Assembly (NCBI RefSeq): GCF_945859685.1
Contig: NC_079148.1
Span: 28,531,946-28,595,945 of the forward strand
Direction: 5' to 3'
Origin: Eupeodes corollae
Lineage: Eukaryota; Arthropoda; Insecta; Diptera; Syrphidae
Length of the DNA: 64,000 nt
The notes beneath the pieces are model-generated. The model had not been told where the DNA came from. It saw only the letters and a program-made list of their open reading frames with translations, and made no database searches. Both the position numbers and the translations under genes were made by a program. Shown one piece after another: positions 45,101 to 57,200 of the stretch. Numbering within the stretch: the stretch's first letter is position 1; the number at the start of each line of letters is the position of its first letter.

Positions 45101-46850
45101 TCATTTAATGAAAGTTTATCATACTTTACTTACACATCCATGCTCACTAACAAAAAAAAACAACATCATTTATTTAAATTTATCAGACAATTTTTGTTCA
45201 TCGTTTATGAAAACAAATGGCCCAAAAAGGTAAGAATAAGATAATAGACCATCATTTTTATGGTAACCTTTACATCACATACTCGTATAAAAGTGCTTTA
45301 AGCGCGAGTATGGGTAATCTATGTATATCATCTTATTTTGCAACACTAACGCGATTACCTTCTTTTCTTTTATATTTGCAAATATTTTGTTTGGAAAATT
45401 TAAAGCAAAATTTCTCAAACATGGTGAAAAGGTTGAGATCGTCGTCGTGCGTCGTCGATGGTCGGTTGGTATTTCTATCTTGATTTTTGATAACCATCAA
45501 TTCTGACTTTTAAGGTTATAGTCCTGATTCCTATACATTCTTAATGTGTGTTTATAAGGATGATGTCAATTTATCTTTTTTCGATTTATTTATGAGTTAT
45601 TTCCGATTTTATTATTTATTCCTATGATTTAGGTTTTTATTTTTCATCATTTTGTCCTTCCAACACTATAAAGTCCTTAAGAGTTCTTTTCCTTACCTAT
45701 GCTACGGATGTATGTGTCTTTTTTCTTATGCTCATCATATTGACACACAACTTTATAAGAAATAGCGGTAAAAATAAATAAAAATCATTTTTATGATTCA
45801 AACTTTCACCTTTTCCTTCCCTACCTAACTTTCGACATCCTTTACAACTGATATTAACGTGTGCTTCCCCATACACAGCGCAGTCAGCCGCCACAAAAGT
45901 CCAACCAAAGAATGTGAATAAGAGAAATCCTTCCAAATCCTTGAAGGTGTATATATGTTGTGTTGTAGCTGCTCAGGTGTGTTGCTATAAAGGTGGTCTT
46001 TTGGGCTTGGAGGGCTCAATCCATTTTGTCAAAAAAAAACTCTATAAAAGAAAAATATTCGGCTGAGAGGAAGAAAATCTAATAATTGCATCTCTATGGG
46101 TTTATTACCGTCGTCGTTTTCTCTATGTCTCATCTTCGTCGTATTTTCTTTTTTTTCTCGTGGACGTGGATGGAAAAAAACATAAAAGGATGATACCTAC
46201 TCCTTTTTTCGATTTTATCTCACTTCTCTTGGTTTTTATTTACTTTCCTGAGATTCATAGGATGAACTCGTTGGTGCCCACGATGCTACGGAGACGTAAG
46301 CTGAACACTTTTTGGGGGTTATTTATATGAATGTAGGTGTGGCAGTGGGTGGATGCGGCACAAGGACCAAGGACGTGCCAATGTGCGGAAGTAATTTGTG
46401 TTTTCATTAGGTTTACACATTGAATTGCTCCTCGTATTGGTTGTGGAATGCTTCGAATTGGTATTTTTCCTTTTTGTAACTCACTTTTTGAGTGAGCAAT
46501 CGTAGAATATATGTATATACATATTTAGATAGTCGTACTTTGAACAGTTATTGATGGTGGCAAGTATAGTCTATGATGGTAATATGGAACGAAGTGTATT
46601 TAAGAGACTTCCGATCAAATTTTGGACGTCTAGCCGTCTGGAAATATACTTTATAAATGTACATTATGATGGAAGGGATAGATTCTGACTATATTTATGT
46701 GGAAGGAAGGACAAAATGAATATGGAATGCGTCTATAAGAGTTCCTATTGTGAGACTCAATTGGTTAAGTGGTGTTTTGAGCTTGCATAATGCAACAGAA
46801 ATTAAATTTGAAAAACATGCGAAAGTGTAGCTCCTTGCAGAGATTTTTCA
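45101..46850. other. unique host island
   Basis: Non-repetitive, with CGTCGTCGT runs (45436-45458) and pyrimidine tracts. Frames at 45217-45483 (plus) and 45697-45936 (minus) are unrecognised. Confidence 0.35.
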
Positions 46851-47189
46851 TACTTATAGGAATTATTATTTTCTTGAATTTGAAATAACTCATTTTTAAA
46901 CTGAAAAATTATGTTTAAGAATGCCATAAATAAAAAAAACATAAACTGAAAATTGAGGAGTCGAAAATACAATGTAATTCAAGTTGGTAACGCTGGCATT
47001 TGATACCTGTCAAACTCATCTGACATTTGAAGTGGCATAACATTTATTGAATGTTTTCCATTTACGTTTAAGGGTCGCTTAACAATTAAATGACAACAAA
47101 GTTATTAAAATTGCAAACTACTAAAGAAGTGATTCAAACTTTTCGCTGATTATGGTCGTCATAAGAAACACAAAAAAGGTTTGATGAAG
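46851..47189. other. AT-rich stretch leading into a retrotransposon relic
   Basis: No frame is supported. The last 100 bases may already be retrotransposon 5' sequence. Confidence 0.4.
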
Positions 47190-48720
47190 TGTGCCTTAAA
47201 GCAAGGAAGAAATCATGTTCACTTTTAAAAGTCCTCTAAAAGTACTCTTCCGTTTTGAAGAAATTGTATGCAAAAAATGTATTTTAAGAAACTGTATACA
47301 ACAACAGCAACTTCGTTTTTTGAAGAAAAGGCAATATGAAGAGCAAAATTCATTTATGATAAGCAATGCGAGGTCTTTCGCAAAATTCTGGACAGCTGCA
47401 AAAACAGTAAGTGGTGGAAAAAACAAGATTGGTTCCTCGTTGCGAGTTGCATAGCTACGAAACTATTTTGAAAAGCTACTCAACTACTCACTGATGTTCT
47501 TTCCACTTTTGCAGCATGCAGCATCTTTCTTCACGGACGAGCTTCTTGATTTACCTTTTGCATCTTTGGAAGTGGCGAATGTGATTGAAAAGGCTAAAGC
47601 AAGAAAGTATCCTGAAGATGACCGGATACCAGTGGAATTCTACAAGAATTTTACGATCAAATTTGTGTCTGCATTAGCCAAGGAATTCAATAGGATATTC
47701 GAAACAGCAAACTTTCCCCATACTGCATAAAACAGAAGCTTCAAATAATCCAGAGAACTACCAGGGTATTTAATTCTTGATCACCTCAGTAAAGTTATTC
47801 AGTGCCCTGATATTTAATGGGTTGACGCAGTGGGTTGAAAATAAAAGAATTCTTAATGAGTTTTCAAGCGGGCTCTAGACGAAACCAGTCGACTTAAGGC
47901 CAATAATTCTTGTTGATTAATATTGCGAAAAGTTACAAAAAAAGGAACAAGAAACCTTATAAAATGGGTACCTCAAGTAAAATTGTGAATATCCTAAAAG
48001 CGTATCATTTCAGAAGACTTCGCAACGGAAATGGGTGTCAAACCAGGTTTTAAATTGAGCACCTTGCCTAATTCATCAAAGATATCGCGAATAAGGAATA
48101 GAGCTTGGACCAATAGGAGTAACATGTCTGTTATTTGGCGAAGACATCATTTTTCTGGCAGAGTCTGTAGAGGGAATGCAGCAAATGATTAACAGTCTCG
48201 AAAACTATTGTAGTCTTTGGAATCTGTCAGTGAACTTGGAGAAATCGAAAATGATGATCTTCAGAAAATCCCTTTTCATATATTTTCGGAATTAAAAATG
48301 AAGCTACAAAGGTTAACATATTGCTATTATGTGGGAATACAAATATCAAAGTCCAAACCTGAATATGAAAAAACACTTGAAGTTGAAGTTATCGGAGACA
48401 AAAAAAGCGAATTCATCAATATGGCGTTATTGAATCGATAATAAAAACATTGACCATAGTGCCAAGATTAAACTGTTCCAAACAACTGCAGCCTCTATTT
48501 TGGTGAATGGTGCGGGGATATAGTTTGGGGATATGCCAAATCAGGCGAGTTACAATGGCTTCTGAGATACTTTCTTAAACGAATTTTCCGATTGCCTTCG
48601 AATACACCTTATTACATGCTGCATTTAGAAACCACCATTGTTTTTGGGCGTTCAGAAATAGAGAGTGTGGTACAGCATTCCACATTCGCATTGCACGGCT
48701 AAAAAACAAAACGATGTAAT
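47190..48720 (+). pseudogene. non-LTR retrotransposon relic, copy 2 of the CCHC-knuckle family
   Basis: Plus strand. A linker frame (ARSFAKFWTAAKTVSGGKNK) is followed by RT fingers (AKARKYPEDDRIPVEFYKNF) and a degenerate middle. The palm box near 48132 reads LLFGEDIIFLAESVEGM, so YADD has become FGED. Next come NYCSLWNLSVNLEKSKMM and, in another frame near 48570, RYFLKRIFRLPSNTPYYMLH, almost the same as in the copy at 5590-7340. The C-terminal knuckle is missing. Numerous stops and shifts. The two copies lie on opposite strands about 41 kb apart. Confidence 0.82.
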
Positions 48721-48779
48721 TGACAGTACGATTCGGTTACAAATGGTAGGACAGCAAACTTTTCAACGGTTTTAAAAGA

Positions 48780-49450
48780 GCATACATGGTTGAACGAGAC
48801 TTAAGTAAGTCGAAAAACATCAGCCCAAAGGGGAATATACTAAAGGATTGGACGTACATAAGTCTTATAACACCAGATCAGAGGAAGACCTTAGTAAACT
48901 GAAACATCGAGCTGCATTTTTGGTGACAACGTAACGTATGTAATCGTTCCTAAAGAGGAGGTTGGAGATACACATACCGAGGATTTCTAGGCTCTTAGCC
49001 TTCTTGAGGCCAGTGCCACTCATATTGCCACTCATAGGTAGTGGCAAAGGTCGTAAATTATGTTTTAAAAACAGCATTGAGTTTTCGATACATTAACTTC
49101 TACTAATTGTTTGATTCCCCATTTAACAATGATCTGTAGGTCAGAATTTAATGATCTTATCGTCTTTAAAGATTCATACCCTAAGAGTATGGGTTTTCAA
49201 TTTAAAAATAAACAGATATAAAAAATTAGGATACATCAGCAAAGTGGGTAAGTGAATGAGAAGTTGCACATAGAAGATCCTTAATAAAAATGAAATAGTG
49301 TCGCAGACAGAACAGAGCCCTGGGTGACTCCACCATTTATTTTGTGTTTAAGCCGGGGTTCATCAAAACCGAAGGCACGAATTTTTGATCACGGGGTCTG
49401 GTACCAAATTGTATCAAAAGATTTTAAAATATCCACCCCAATTAATCTTA
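48780..49450 (-). pseudogene. non-LTR reverse transcriptase relic, third type
   Basis: Minus strand from 49450: VDILKSFDTIWYQTP (palm motif A), HKINGGVTQGSVLSATLFHF (motif B region), SLTHFADVS (motif C, second catalytic Asp lost), VKWGIKQLVEVNVSKTQCC and SLEILGMCISNLLFRNDYIR (thumb). Frame changes separate the parts. It faces the plus-strand relic ending at 48720. Its motif style differs from the CCHC-knuckle family, so it is a separate insertion. Confidence 0.75.
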
Positions 49451-51171
49451 CTCTAACCAAAAAGATTTGTTAGACTGTTCGGTGATATAAACCATCAGAT
49501 TTCCAGTGAATATTACTTAAGCTTTGGCCGAGATACCACCCGATATGTGCGAAAAATGGGTTGAAAATTACTTAAGAAACATTGAAATATATTAAGTAAT
49601 TTAAATTATTTTCTTCCTATACTTGGTTTTGTGGCCCGACACAAATTTCTTTAAATTGAAAAACACAGATTTCAGATTTGTTCCACTGTGGAGACTAGTT
49701 TCCTATTTTTTCTTACCTTCAGATCTACTGTAGAAAAAGAGTCTAAAATAAAATTTTATTCGGCCAAATAGACAAATGTTTTTCAAAATGTTTTCCCGCA
49801 TTTCTCGAACAATTCGAAAATTGATCAAATTCCTTTGTTTCCGTAGAATTGATAACTCTGACAGTGTAATTCTTTCTACAACTCTTTACTTTTAATTCAC
49901 CACCACCGCTACCAAAAATTTCACTTTAATATCACTTTGTTCATTCAAATTCCAAGAAAAATAAAAAAACACACAAAAATCATTCCAAATTGTATAACAA
50001 TAGTTTCAATTTTCCAAACAATCTGCTCCCACCAATCTCACACTCTTCTCTCCTCAAAATGGATTGTTATTCTCAAACGCAAGCACAATTCCTCGAAACA
50101 TTTGAATATTTGCATATAAACGATGACTTTTGAGCAGTAAATGTGCGGCAATTGTGTGACGTATCCGCCAATTCATTGTTCAATGCCAAGGGAAGGACTT
50201 AAAGTACAGTTAGAAAAAAGAAAACATTCAAAAATTATTCATATAAAAACCGCAAAAAGGAAACACACTCACAAAGGAAATGGAAAACGGTAGCAATTTG
50301 GCAAGAAAAGGATCTGCTCGCGAATATCACATTTTGAAATGATTTTTTATCCTTCTTCTTGGTTTTAGTTTTATTTTTTTGCATTTTTCTTAAAGATGTT
50401 TGATGACGGAACTGAGAACTGAAGTTATAAGGAGCACAAAATGATAAAAGAAAAAAAACTTAAGAAATATAAACACTTTCTTGGTGGAAGAGAAGAAAAA
50501 CGAGTATTGGAAAAGTTTTGCACTTAATAAATGTGAATGCACTGATATATCCTTGTAGAGCTGAGACTTTACCCCGCACCGCTATACACCTTTGTTGACT
50601 TTTCCTGACGTTCAGTCAGTGACTAGGAACTTATTTGTTTAGTTTATTTCTTAAGAAGAACGAAATGCAAAAATTGTTTATATATTTTTTATGTGTCTTG
50701 TTAAAGGTAGGAACGAGTGAACAAAAGTTTAAACAAGAAAAGTTCGCTCTATAACCTAATTCAACTTCATTGGCGAAGATTATTTTAAAAAATTTCTTAA
50801 GCTATACTTAAAGTGAATATTTGTATTTTTCATTGTTTTTTTATTATTTTTTGTTCTGTTAGTCCTTCTAAAGAATTCAATTATGAATAAAACTTAACTA
50901 CGGGAAGACAGAACTTAGACAACAAAAAGATGACGTTTTTTACCTGCTAAATGTTGGGATTTTTCAAGGGAGATTAATTTTGTTAAATCGCTTTTCCTTT
51001 CCTTTTTTTTCCTACTGCGATAGTTTTATTTTGCTATGAGATTAAAATCTGTTTTACAACTTTAAGGTTTTTTCAGGTAGTTTGAAGATAAGCGTTTGTT
51101 GTTCTATTTCTCCTTTGTGATTCTCAAAAAAAGGTAAAAAATAGTTTATTCTCAATACAGTTTGCTAATAT
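49451..51171. other. AT-rich then unique sequence, no gene seen
   Basis: From about 49860 the sequence looks unique and contains CA-rich and purine-rich tracts. A 60-codon frame at 49937-50119 is unrecognised. Confidence 0.35.
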
Positions 51172-52370
51172 TAACTTCCCATAGGAAGTTATTGCAATCA
51201 GTCCAATTTTTTAAATTGGAAATTTTGAAATTTCTCGACGCTTCAAGGTCTGTCGGAACGAATGGAGATATCAACTTAAAATAAATGTTGTTATACAGAT
51301 AATAATGCAGAAAGGACTCTCAAAGAAATTGCGTGGGTGGCTTTTTACCATAGCAATTTTAAAAACTGGTGACCATTTTGGTTAACTCTCAATATCTCAT
51401 GAACCAATGCCGTGGGGATTAGATTTTATATTATATATTGTAACGTGATACCAAATAAATATATTTTTTGTAAAAATCCAATGAAACTTTTTTTTTATAA
51501 GTAAAAAAAATATTTTTCACTTCGAATATTTTACGAACAAAAAATGATTTTATCTCCAAAATAAAGTTGTGCATTAAAGAATTACGTTTTAAACATCTTG
51601 TTACATTTTGAAAAAAATCGAATTGACACTTTTTTTTACAAAAAAAAATAAAAACTTTGAAAAAATTGATAAAAGTCTGTTAAAATTGGATTGCGACTCA
51701 AATATTTTTTCAAAAAATTGAGATATTATCTCTAAACTAGTTTCCTTACAAAAAATAAAAACCTAAAAAAAAATAATAAAAGTTGGTAAAAAATTGATTT
51801 TCGACTCAAATATCTTTTGGAAACGATGAGATATTGGCTTCAAATTAATTTAATCTTATAAAAATATTGTTTCCAACATTCGATTAAATTTTTAAAAAAA
51901 TAAGAACTTGAACAAAACATTACTAAAATTTGGTAAAAATGGAGGCTTTTGTAATTTTCGTCTCAAATATCTTTTCAAAAATTAGAGATTATGGCTTTAA
52001 ACTAATTTTTTTAATAAGAAATATTGTTTTCAAAGTTTTTTAAAGGTTTGAGAAAAATTGAATGAACAGTTTTTTCTAAATAAATAAGAACATAAAAAAA
52101 CTATACTAAAACTTGGTAAAAATTTACCTTTGACTAAAATATATTTTAGAAATTTAAAACTATTAAGATTAATTTTGTTAAATCGGCTTCAAACATTTTT
52201 TATCTCACAGAAAATATTGTTTTGGAAATTTAGTAAATTATTTCATAAAAATACAACTGTCAGTTTTAATCAACTTAAAACTTTTCAGACAAAATACAAA
52301 TCTTTTATGAAAGACAAATTGGCAGACGGAATGGGAAGTTATCAGTGTGGGTCGCAACCCATTATTATGA
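51172..52370 (+). mobile_element. TRE copy G
   Basis: Begins with a perfect palindrome (51172-51191). The 5' module has lost the CGTACG patch (a deletion after ttcaaggtct near 51250). Array units with gactcaaat boxes follow, then the 3' end atgggaagttatcagtgtgg at 52331-52350. The outer arm of the 3' hairpin is incomplete. Confidence 0.85.
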
Positions 52371-53019
52371 AAAAAGTTATTCAGTTTTGGGATTTTTTCA
52401 GGTTTAAAATATAAAACATGCATTTCTGAGCTTAGGATACATTTCTTGTGCAATTAAAATACGTGTAACAAACCAATTGCAATACTTATCAGTTCATATT
52501 ATTTAATATTAAAACGAGTTTATTTTTATAAGTTATTAATGTGAAAATATTTATTTTACAGTTTTCAATTTTTGTTTAAGCTTACACTACGAGTTACGAG
52601 ACCTTATGAAGAATTCTAGACTTCCACTTTAAAAAAAAAAAATAATTCTCAATAAAGAACTTAAAATTCATTCCAATGCCCAATAATTTCTAAAGCTTGT
52701 TAAAAGTCTTCTAAGAAATAGTTTTTGAATATTCTATAAATGAGATAAGAATTTCTTTGACTTTATAAGAACTTCATAAATTCGTAAGATATGACAAATC
52801 GCTATTGAATAATATTTGTAAATAATTGCCGATCTTATGAGATAGTTTAACCTTCCAAGCCTTTTTGGATATTTTTTAAAAAAGATTATGCGTTAACCAA
52901 ATAAACTTATTTAAATTTCATAAATATTTAAGGACAAAATTGAGCTTTGAAAACTGTTATCCTTGAATCTTTGTATAGGTTGTTGCCACATTTGACATCG
53001 AAACAAATGTCAGTTAAAA
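52371..53019. other. AT-rich stretch, no feature seen
   Basis: No frame or repeat is supported. Confidence 0.4.
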
Positions 53020-53182
53020 ACATGTCTGCTTCTATGTCGTTTTAAAATAATACGTATTATTTAGGATTTAAAAATATAACTGAAAAATAAGTTTGTCTTT
53101 AAAAATTAAAATGTCTTTGATTTCTCAACAAAAAAACCATGAATTCTCAGATTTGCTTTGAAAATCGTTAGAGCTGTTTTTT
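53020..53182 (-). repeat. repeat X, right part, beside TRE H
   Basis: Read inverted, agacaaacttatttttcagt and the bases after it match 43620-43660 and 13966-13990. Confidence 0.6.
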
Positions 53183-54190
53183 TAACTTCCCATAGGAAGT
53201 TATTGTAATGGGTCTGATTTGTCAAATTGAAAATTTTGACATTTCTCGACGTTTCAAGGTCCCTAGAGTCGAAATAAAAGATTTTTAGAAAGATGTCTGT
53301 GCGTGCGTGTGTACGTACTTTTTTTTGTCGTCCATAGCTCAAGAACCAGAAGAGATATCGATTTCAAATAAATGTTGTTGTACAGATAAAAAGGCAGAAA
53401 GATGCAGAAAGGGCTCTCAAGAAAATTGCGTGGGTGGTTTTTTTAACATAGCAGTCCGAAAAAAGGTGAACATTTTTGGTAACCCTAAATATTTTACGAA
53501 CCAAAATCGCTAGAGACTTACATTTTATATAATATATTGTACATGATGTCAAAGAAGTATATTTTTTGAAAAAAAATCCATTTAACGTTTTTTTTTTATA
53601 TATCAAAAAAACTGAAAAAAAAATTTGTCACCTCCAAAATTTTACGACTTAAATATGATTTTATCTCCAAAAAAACAATTTTGTGCAACGAAGAATAATG
53701 TTTTTGACATCTGATAAAATTTCGAGTTTTTTAAAAAAAAATATAAACCAAAACAAAAAATTAATAAAAGTTGGTAAAAATTGATTTTCGACTCAAATAT
53801 CTTTTCAAAAATTTAAAATATTGTCTTCAAACTAATTTTATCTTATAAGAAATATTGTTTTCAACATTTGATAAAATTTTGAAAAAAAATCGAATTGATA
53901 TTTTTTGTCCAAAAAATAAAAAACCTAAAAAAAATGTAATAAAAGTTGGTAAAAATTGATTTTCTACTCAAATGGATTTTCAAAAATTAGAAATATTGGC
54001 TTCAAACTTATTTTATTTCATAGAAAATATTGTTTTCGATATTCAGTAATTTTTATATAAAAATCCAACAGTCCGTTTTTTCATAAAAAATAAAATCTAG
54101 TACGCAAATTTGGTAAAAATTGACAAACTTTTAAGCAAGACAAATCGACAGACGGGATGGGAAGTTATCAGTGTGGGTTGCATCCCAGCC
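53183..54190 (+). mobile_element. TRE copy H
   Basis: Perfect 5' palindrome (53183-53202), well-kept 5' module, two array boxes at 53789 and 53964 (spacing 175) and a complete 3' end (catcccagcc, 54181-54190) followed by a T-run. At 1,008 bp it is the most compact complete copy. Confidence 0.88.
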
Positions 54191-54480
54191 TTTTTTTTTC
54201 AATTCAAATTTTATTAAAAAAATGTTTCAGTTTTTGTTTAGAACATTTTTATTTTATTTAAATTTGTTAAAAAATCTCTAACTTTGTCAAGATATCCAGC
54301 TTTGAAAAAGTAAAATTTGACATTTTTGATAATATTATTTAAAGAATATGACAGGTTGTGAATAAGAAAAAGATATTAAGATCGGTTCATGAGTTCTTGA
54401 GAAAATTCAAAAACAAAATAACTGGGCATCCTTCTGTTGCAGTACAAAAATATTCATATTCTATGGAAAGAAGCCAAGTT
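54191..54480 (-). repeat. repeat X, left part, beside TRE H
   Basis: Read inverted: ttttctcaagaact, gaaccgat, cacaacctgtcata, taaataatatt, matching 41580-41650 in order. Confidence 0.65.
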
Positions 54481-55680
54481 AAGAACACATTTATTAGAGA
54501 AAGTTACCAAATAATCTATCGGCTAATTTTTGAGGAAACTAAAATTTTCATTTTTTACCTTAAAATTTGTATAAGACCTACTGTTATTTGTGATCTTAAA
54601 ATAAAATTATTTTCATGTTTGAACTTAATCGATCTAATAGTTTGGGCTGTAGAGCCGAGGGCAAATAGACGGACGGAATCGAGGACCAAACTCTTGTTCG
54701 ATTTCTCTGCTATCGCATTCATTTTTGATTAAAATCTCGAGTTCAATATTTTTTACGAATGCGATACAATTTTTATTTCCAAGTTTACGAGTAAAAAACA
54801 AATAAGACAATATTGAAAGCTATTGAAGTTTTCAATAACAGCTTTCTTATTTTTGTCGGCAAACTTTTAAGTTTGAAATTTCTCGTCATTTAAGTTATTT
54901 CTCAATGATTGTCAAAGAAAATCCCATTAGCAGATTTCTCTCTCAAATCGTGGATTGAATACTTTTAAAAGATCAGCAAATACGAATTTGGCATATTAAA
55001 AGAAATGAAGTCTACAATTGTTGAAGATCAAGAAGTCAGTTTGAGTTACAGCCAATTTTATTTGATCCACAAAATTAACTGGGTTATAAAAGGGTGTTTT
55101 CGTATACCTGTATTTTGTTTGAATAACTTTATAAATACTTAGGACTTTAAAGGCACATATTCCATATAGTTTCGTCTTCTCTCTTCTTAATGTTGTCACA
55201 TTTTTTAATTAACTTACTCCAAGCTACTTTCTATGTTTATTTTAAAATATTTGAAAACACAGTGCACATACGCTACAATCCACATGTCTTCACCACAGTT
55301 GATGTTAAATAAAAGTTATTGAAAAATTCAAACTTTATTGTTTTTATTCATTACATGATTTCCTTAAAAATAAGTTACTTATAAAAATAAATTAATCATT
55401 TTATGATTGTTTAGATTATATTTTCCTTTGTTTAAATTTTTCATAAATTCTTAAAAACCTTAAGCAGTTACATAGATGTAACAGATTTTTAACTTTGTTT
55501 CTTCAATATCACATTCAGGCAGATTTATAAGATACTTTAAAGTCGTAATCAAAATTTAATTTTTTGCCCCCAAAAACCTTCAGCAGACAGAGTCTAGTCT
55601 TTAAAACTTAAAAATACATCTGTTTTATTTTTAAATTTAAAGCATTTTTGACCTCGTCCCTCTTGTTCTGTTTAATTTCC
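54481..55680. other. AT-rich stretch, no feature seen
   Basis: A frame of 124 codons (54358-54732) overlaps repeat X and is not recognised. Confidence 0.4.
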
Positions 55681-57200
55681 GTTTCCCATGATATTTCTGT
55701 TTTTATTTATATGTGTATTGTGTATCCCCATAAAAGGGTAAATACAATAAAATTAGTTCAAAAAATTATGGTATCTTCTCGTAAGCTATTGGCATTGGTA
55801 TAAAATGAAGAGAAAATACAAAATAGAGATTCAACAAAAAACAAAATAAAGGAACATAAAAACAGCAACAACAAACACACAAATCCAACTCTCTAGTGAG
55901 TGTGTTTTTGTGTGTGTGCATGTGTATGTTTATCTATACGTGTATCCTTGGAGTAGAATTCAAAATCCTTTTTCCGTATGGAAGACAAGAAAATAACAAA
56001 ACAACAAATCCTCGTAATCGAAAATAAAAGGATTTTATCCGAACGCAAATTGATTGAGATCAAAGGTTTTTGTTTGCATAGGACTTTAAGATTTATTGAT
56101 GTACGGATATGTGCTCCAAAAAAGGTGCAGGGTTGGTTGATGGGAGATTTAAGGTGTTTTTCCATTTGAATGCTGCGATAGCTGAATATACATTGCTCCC
56201 TTGCTACATCTATAGAGATACAATGTGTATGGTTGTATGGATGTATGTATATTGGTATAGTCGCCAAAAGCATCGCAGACAAAATAAGACAAATCTTGGC
56301 TTCGGAGAGATTTTACGTACATATAGAGTGGTAGCTTAGGGGGATATAGTAATGAGTTTCCTTTTTGGTAAGAATTTAAATTTAAAGCAATTTTTGATTG
56401 GAACAACCAACCATCTCGCATCACTGTGAGACGAGAATTTAGAGATCCAAAACGATATGAAGCGGTGCGGTGCGATGCGATGCGAGAGCCATCATTCAGG
56501 ATGAAGATGACTTTCCTTTCAATTTAGCCGTAGGGACACTTGGGATTAATTCCGTGACAACTCGTGTCGTCCCTTCGGAATTTGTAATTATATTTAAAAG
56601 GTGATGCTACTATACTTGGCTGATAACTCAGGATCGGAAGCTGTGATGCCTTCAGAAGTGTTTCCGCACTCTCTAACCAATCTACCGTGCATGTGTATAC
56701 GAACACGGATACGTACCTATTTAGAAAACAAATAATATTAATTGAAACATAACCCGGGTTAAAAATTCGGCAAATACAAAGATACATGGTGAATATGGTA
56801 TCCTATAATTTGAACACACTCGATGCGATATGATACAAGGAACTGAAACAGAGCATTATGTGCGTGTGTATTGGAACTCTGACACCAACACGTACAAAAT
56901 TCGAGGGTATTGGCATTTAGAGAATTGGGATTGAGTGGATTTAAATTTAGCTCAGGTAAACGTGATTCAATTTCATAAGTTAATCAAATTCAATTAAATT
57001 CCATAGGGTAAATGATGTGTGATATATATATAAAGAGCAATACTAATACATATGCGAATATACATGCCCATACATTTATTAGTAGAAATCAAATATAGAA
57101 GGTTTCAATAATTCCAAAGTCCATTGAAGATTAATGTTTGAAGTCCACCAATTTGGTAAGGACGAGTCAGGGGTTGATTTTTAATTAAGAACCTATTTCT
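55681..57200. other. unique host island
   Basis: Contains a TG-rich tract (55900-55930), a 5-bp repeat of GCGGT/GCGAT units at 56462-56485, and homeodomain-like AT cores near 56980-57000. Frames on both strands at 55893-56787 are unrecognised. Confidence 0.35.
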
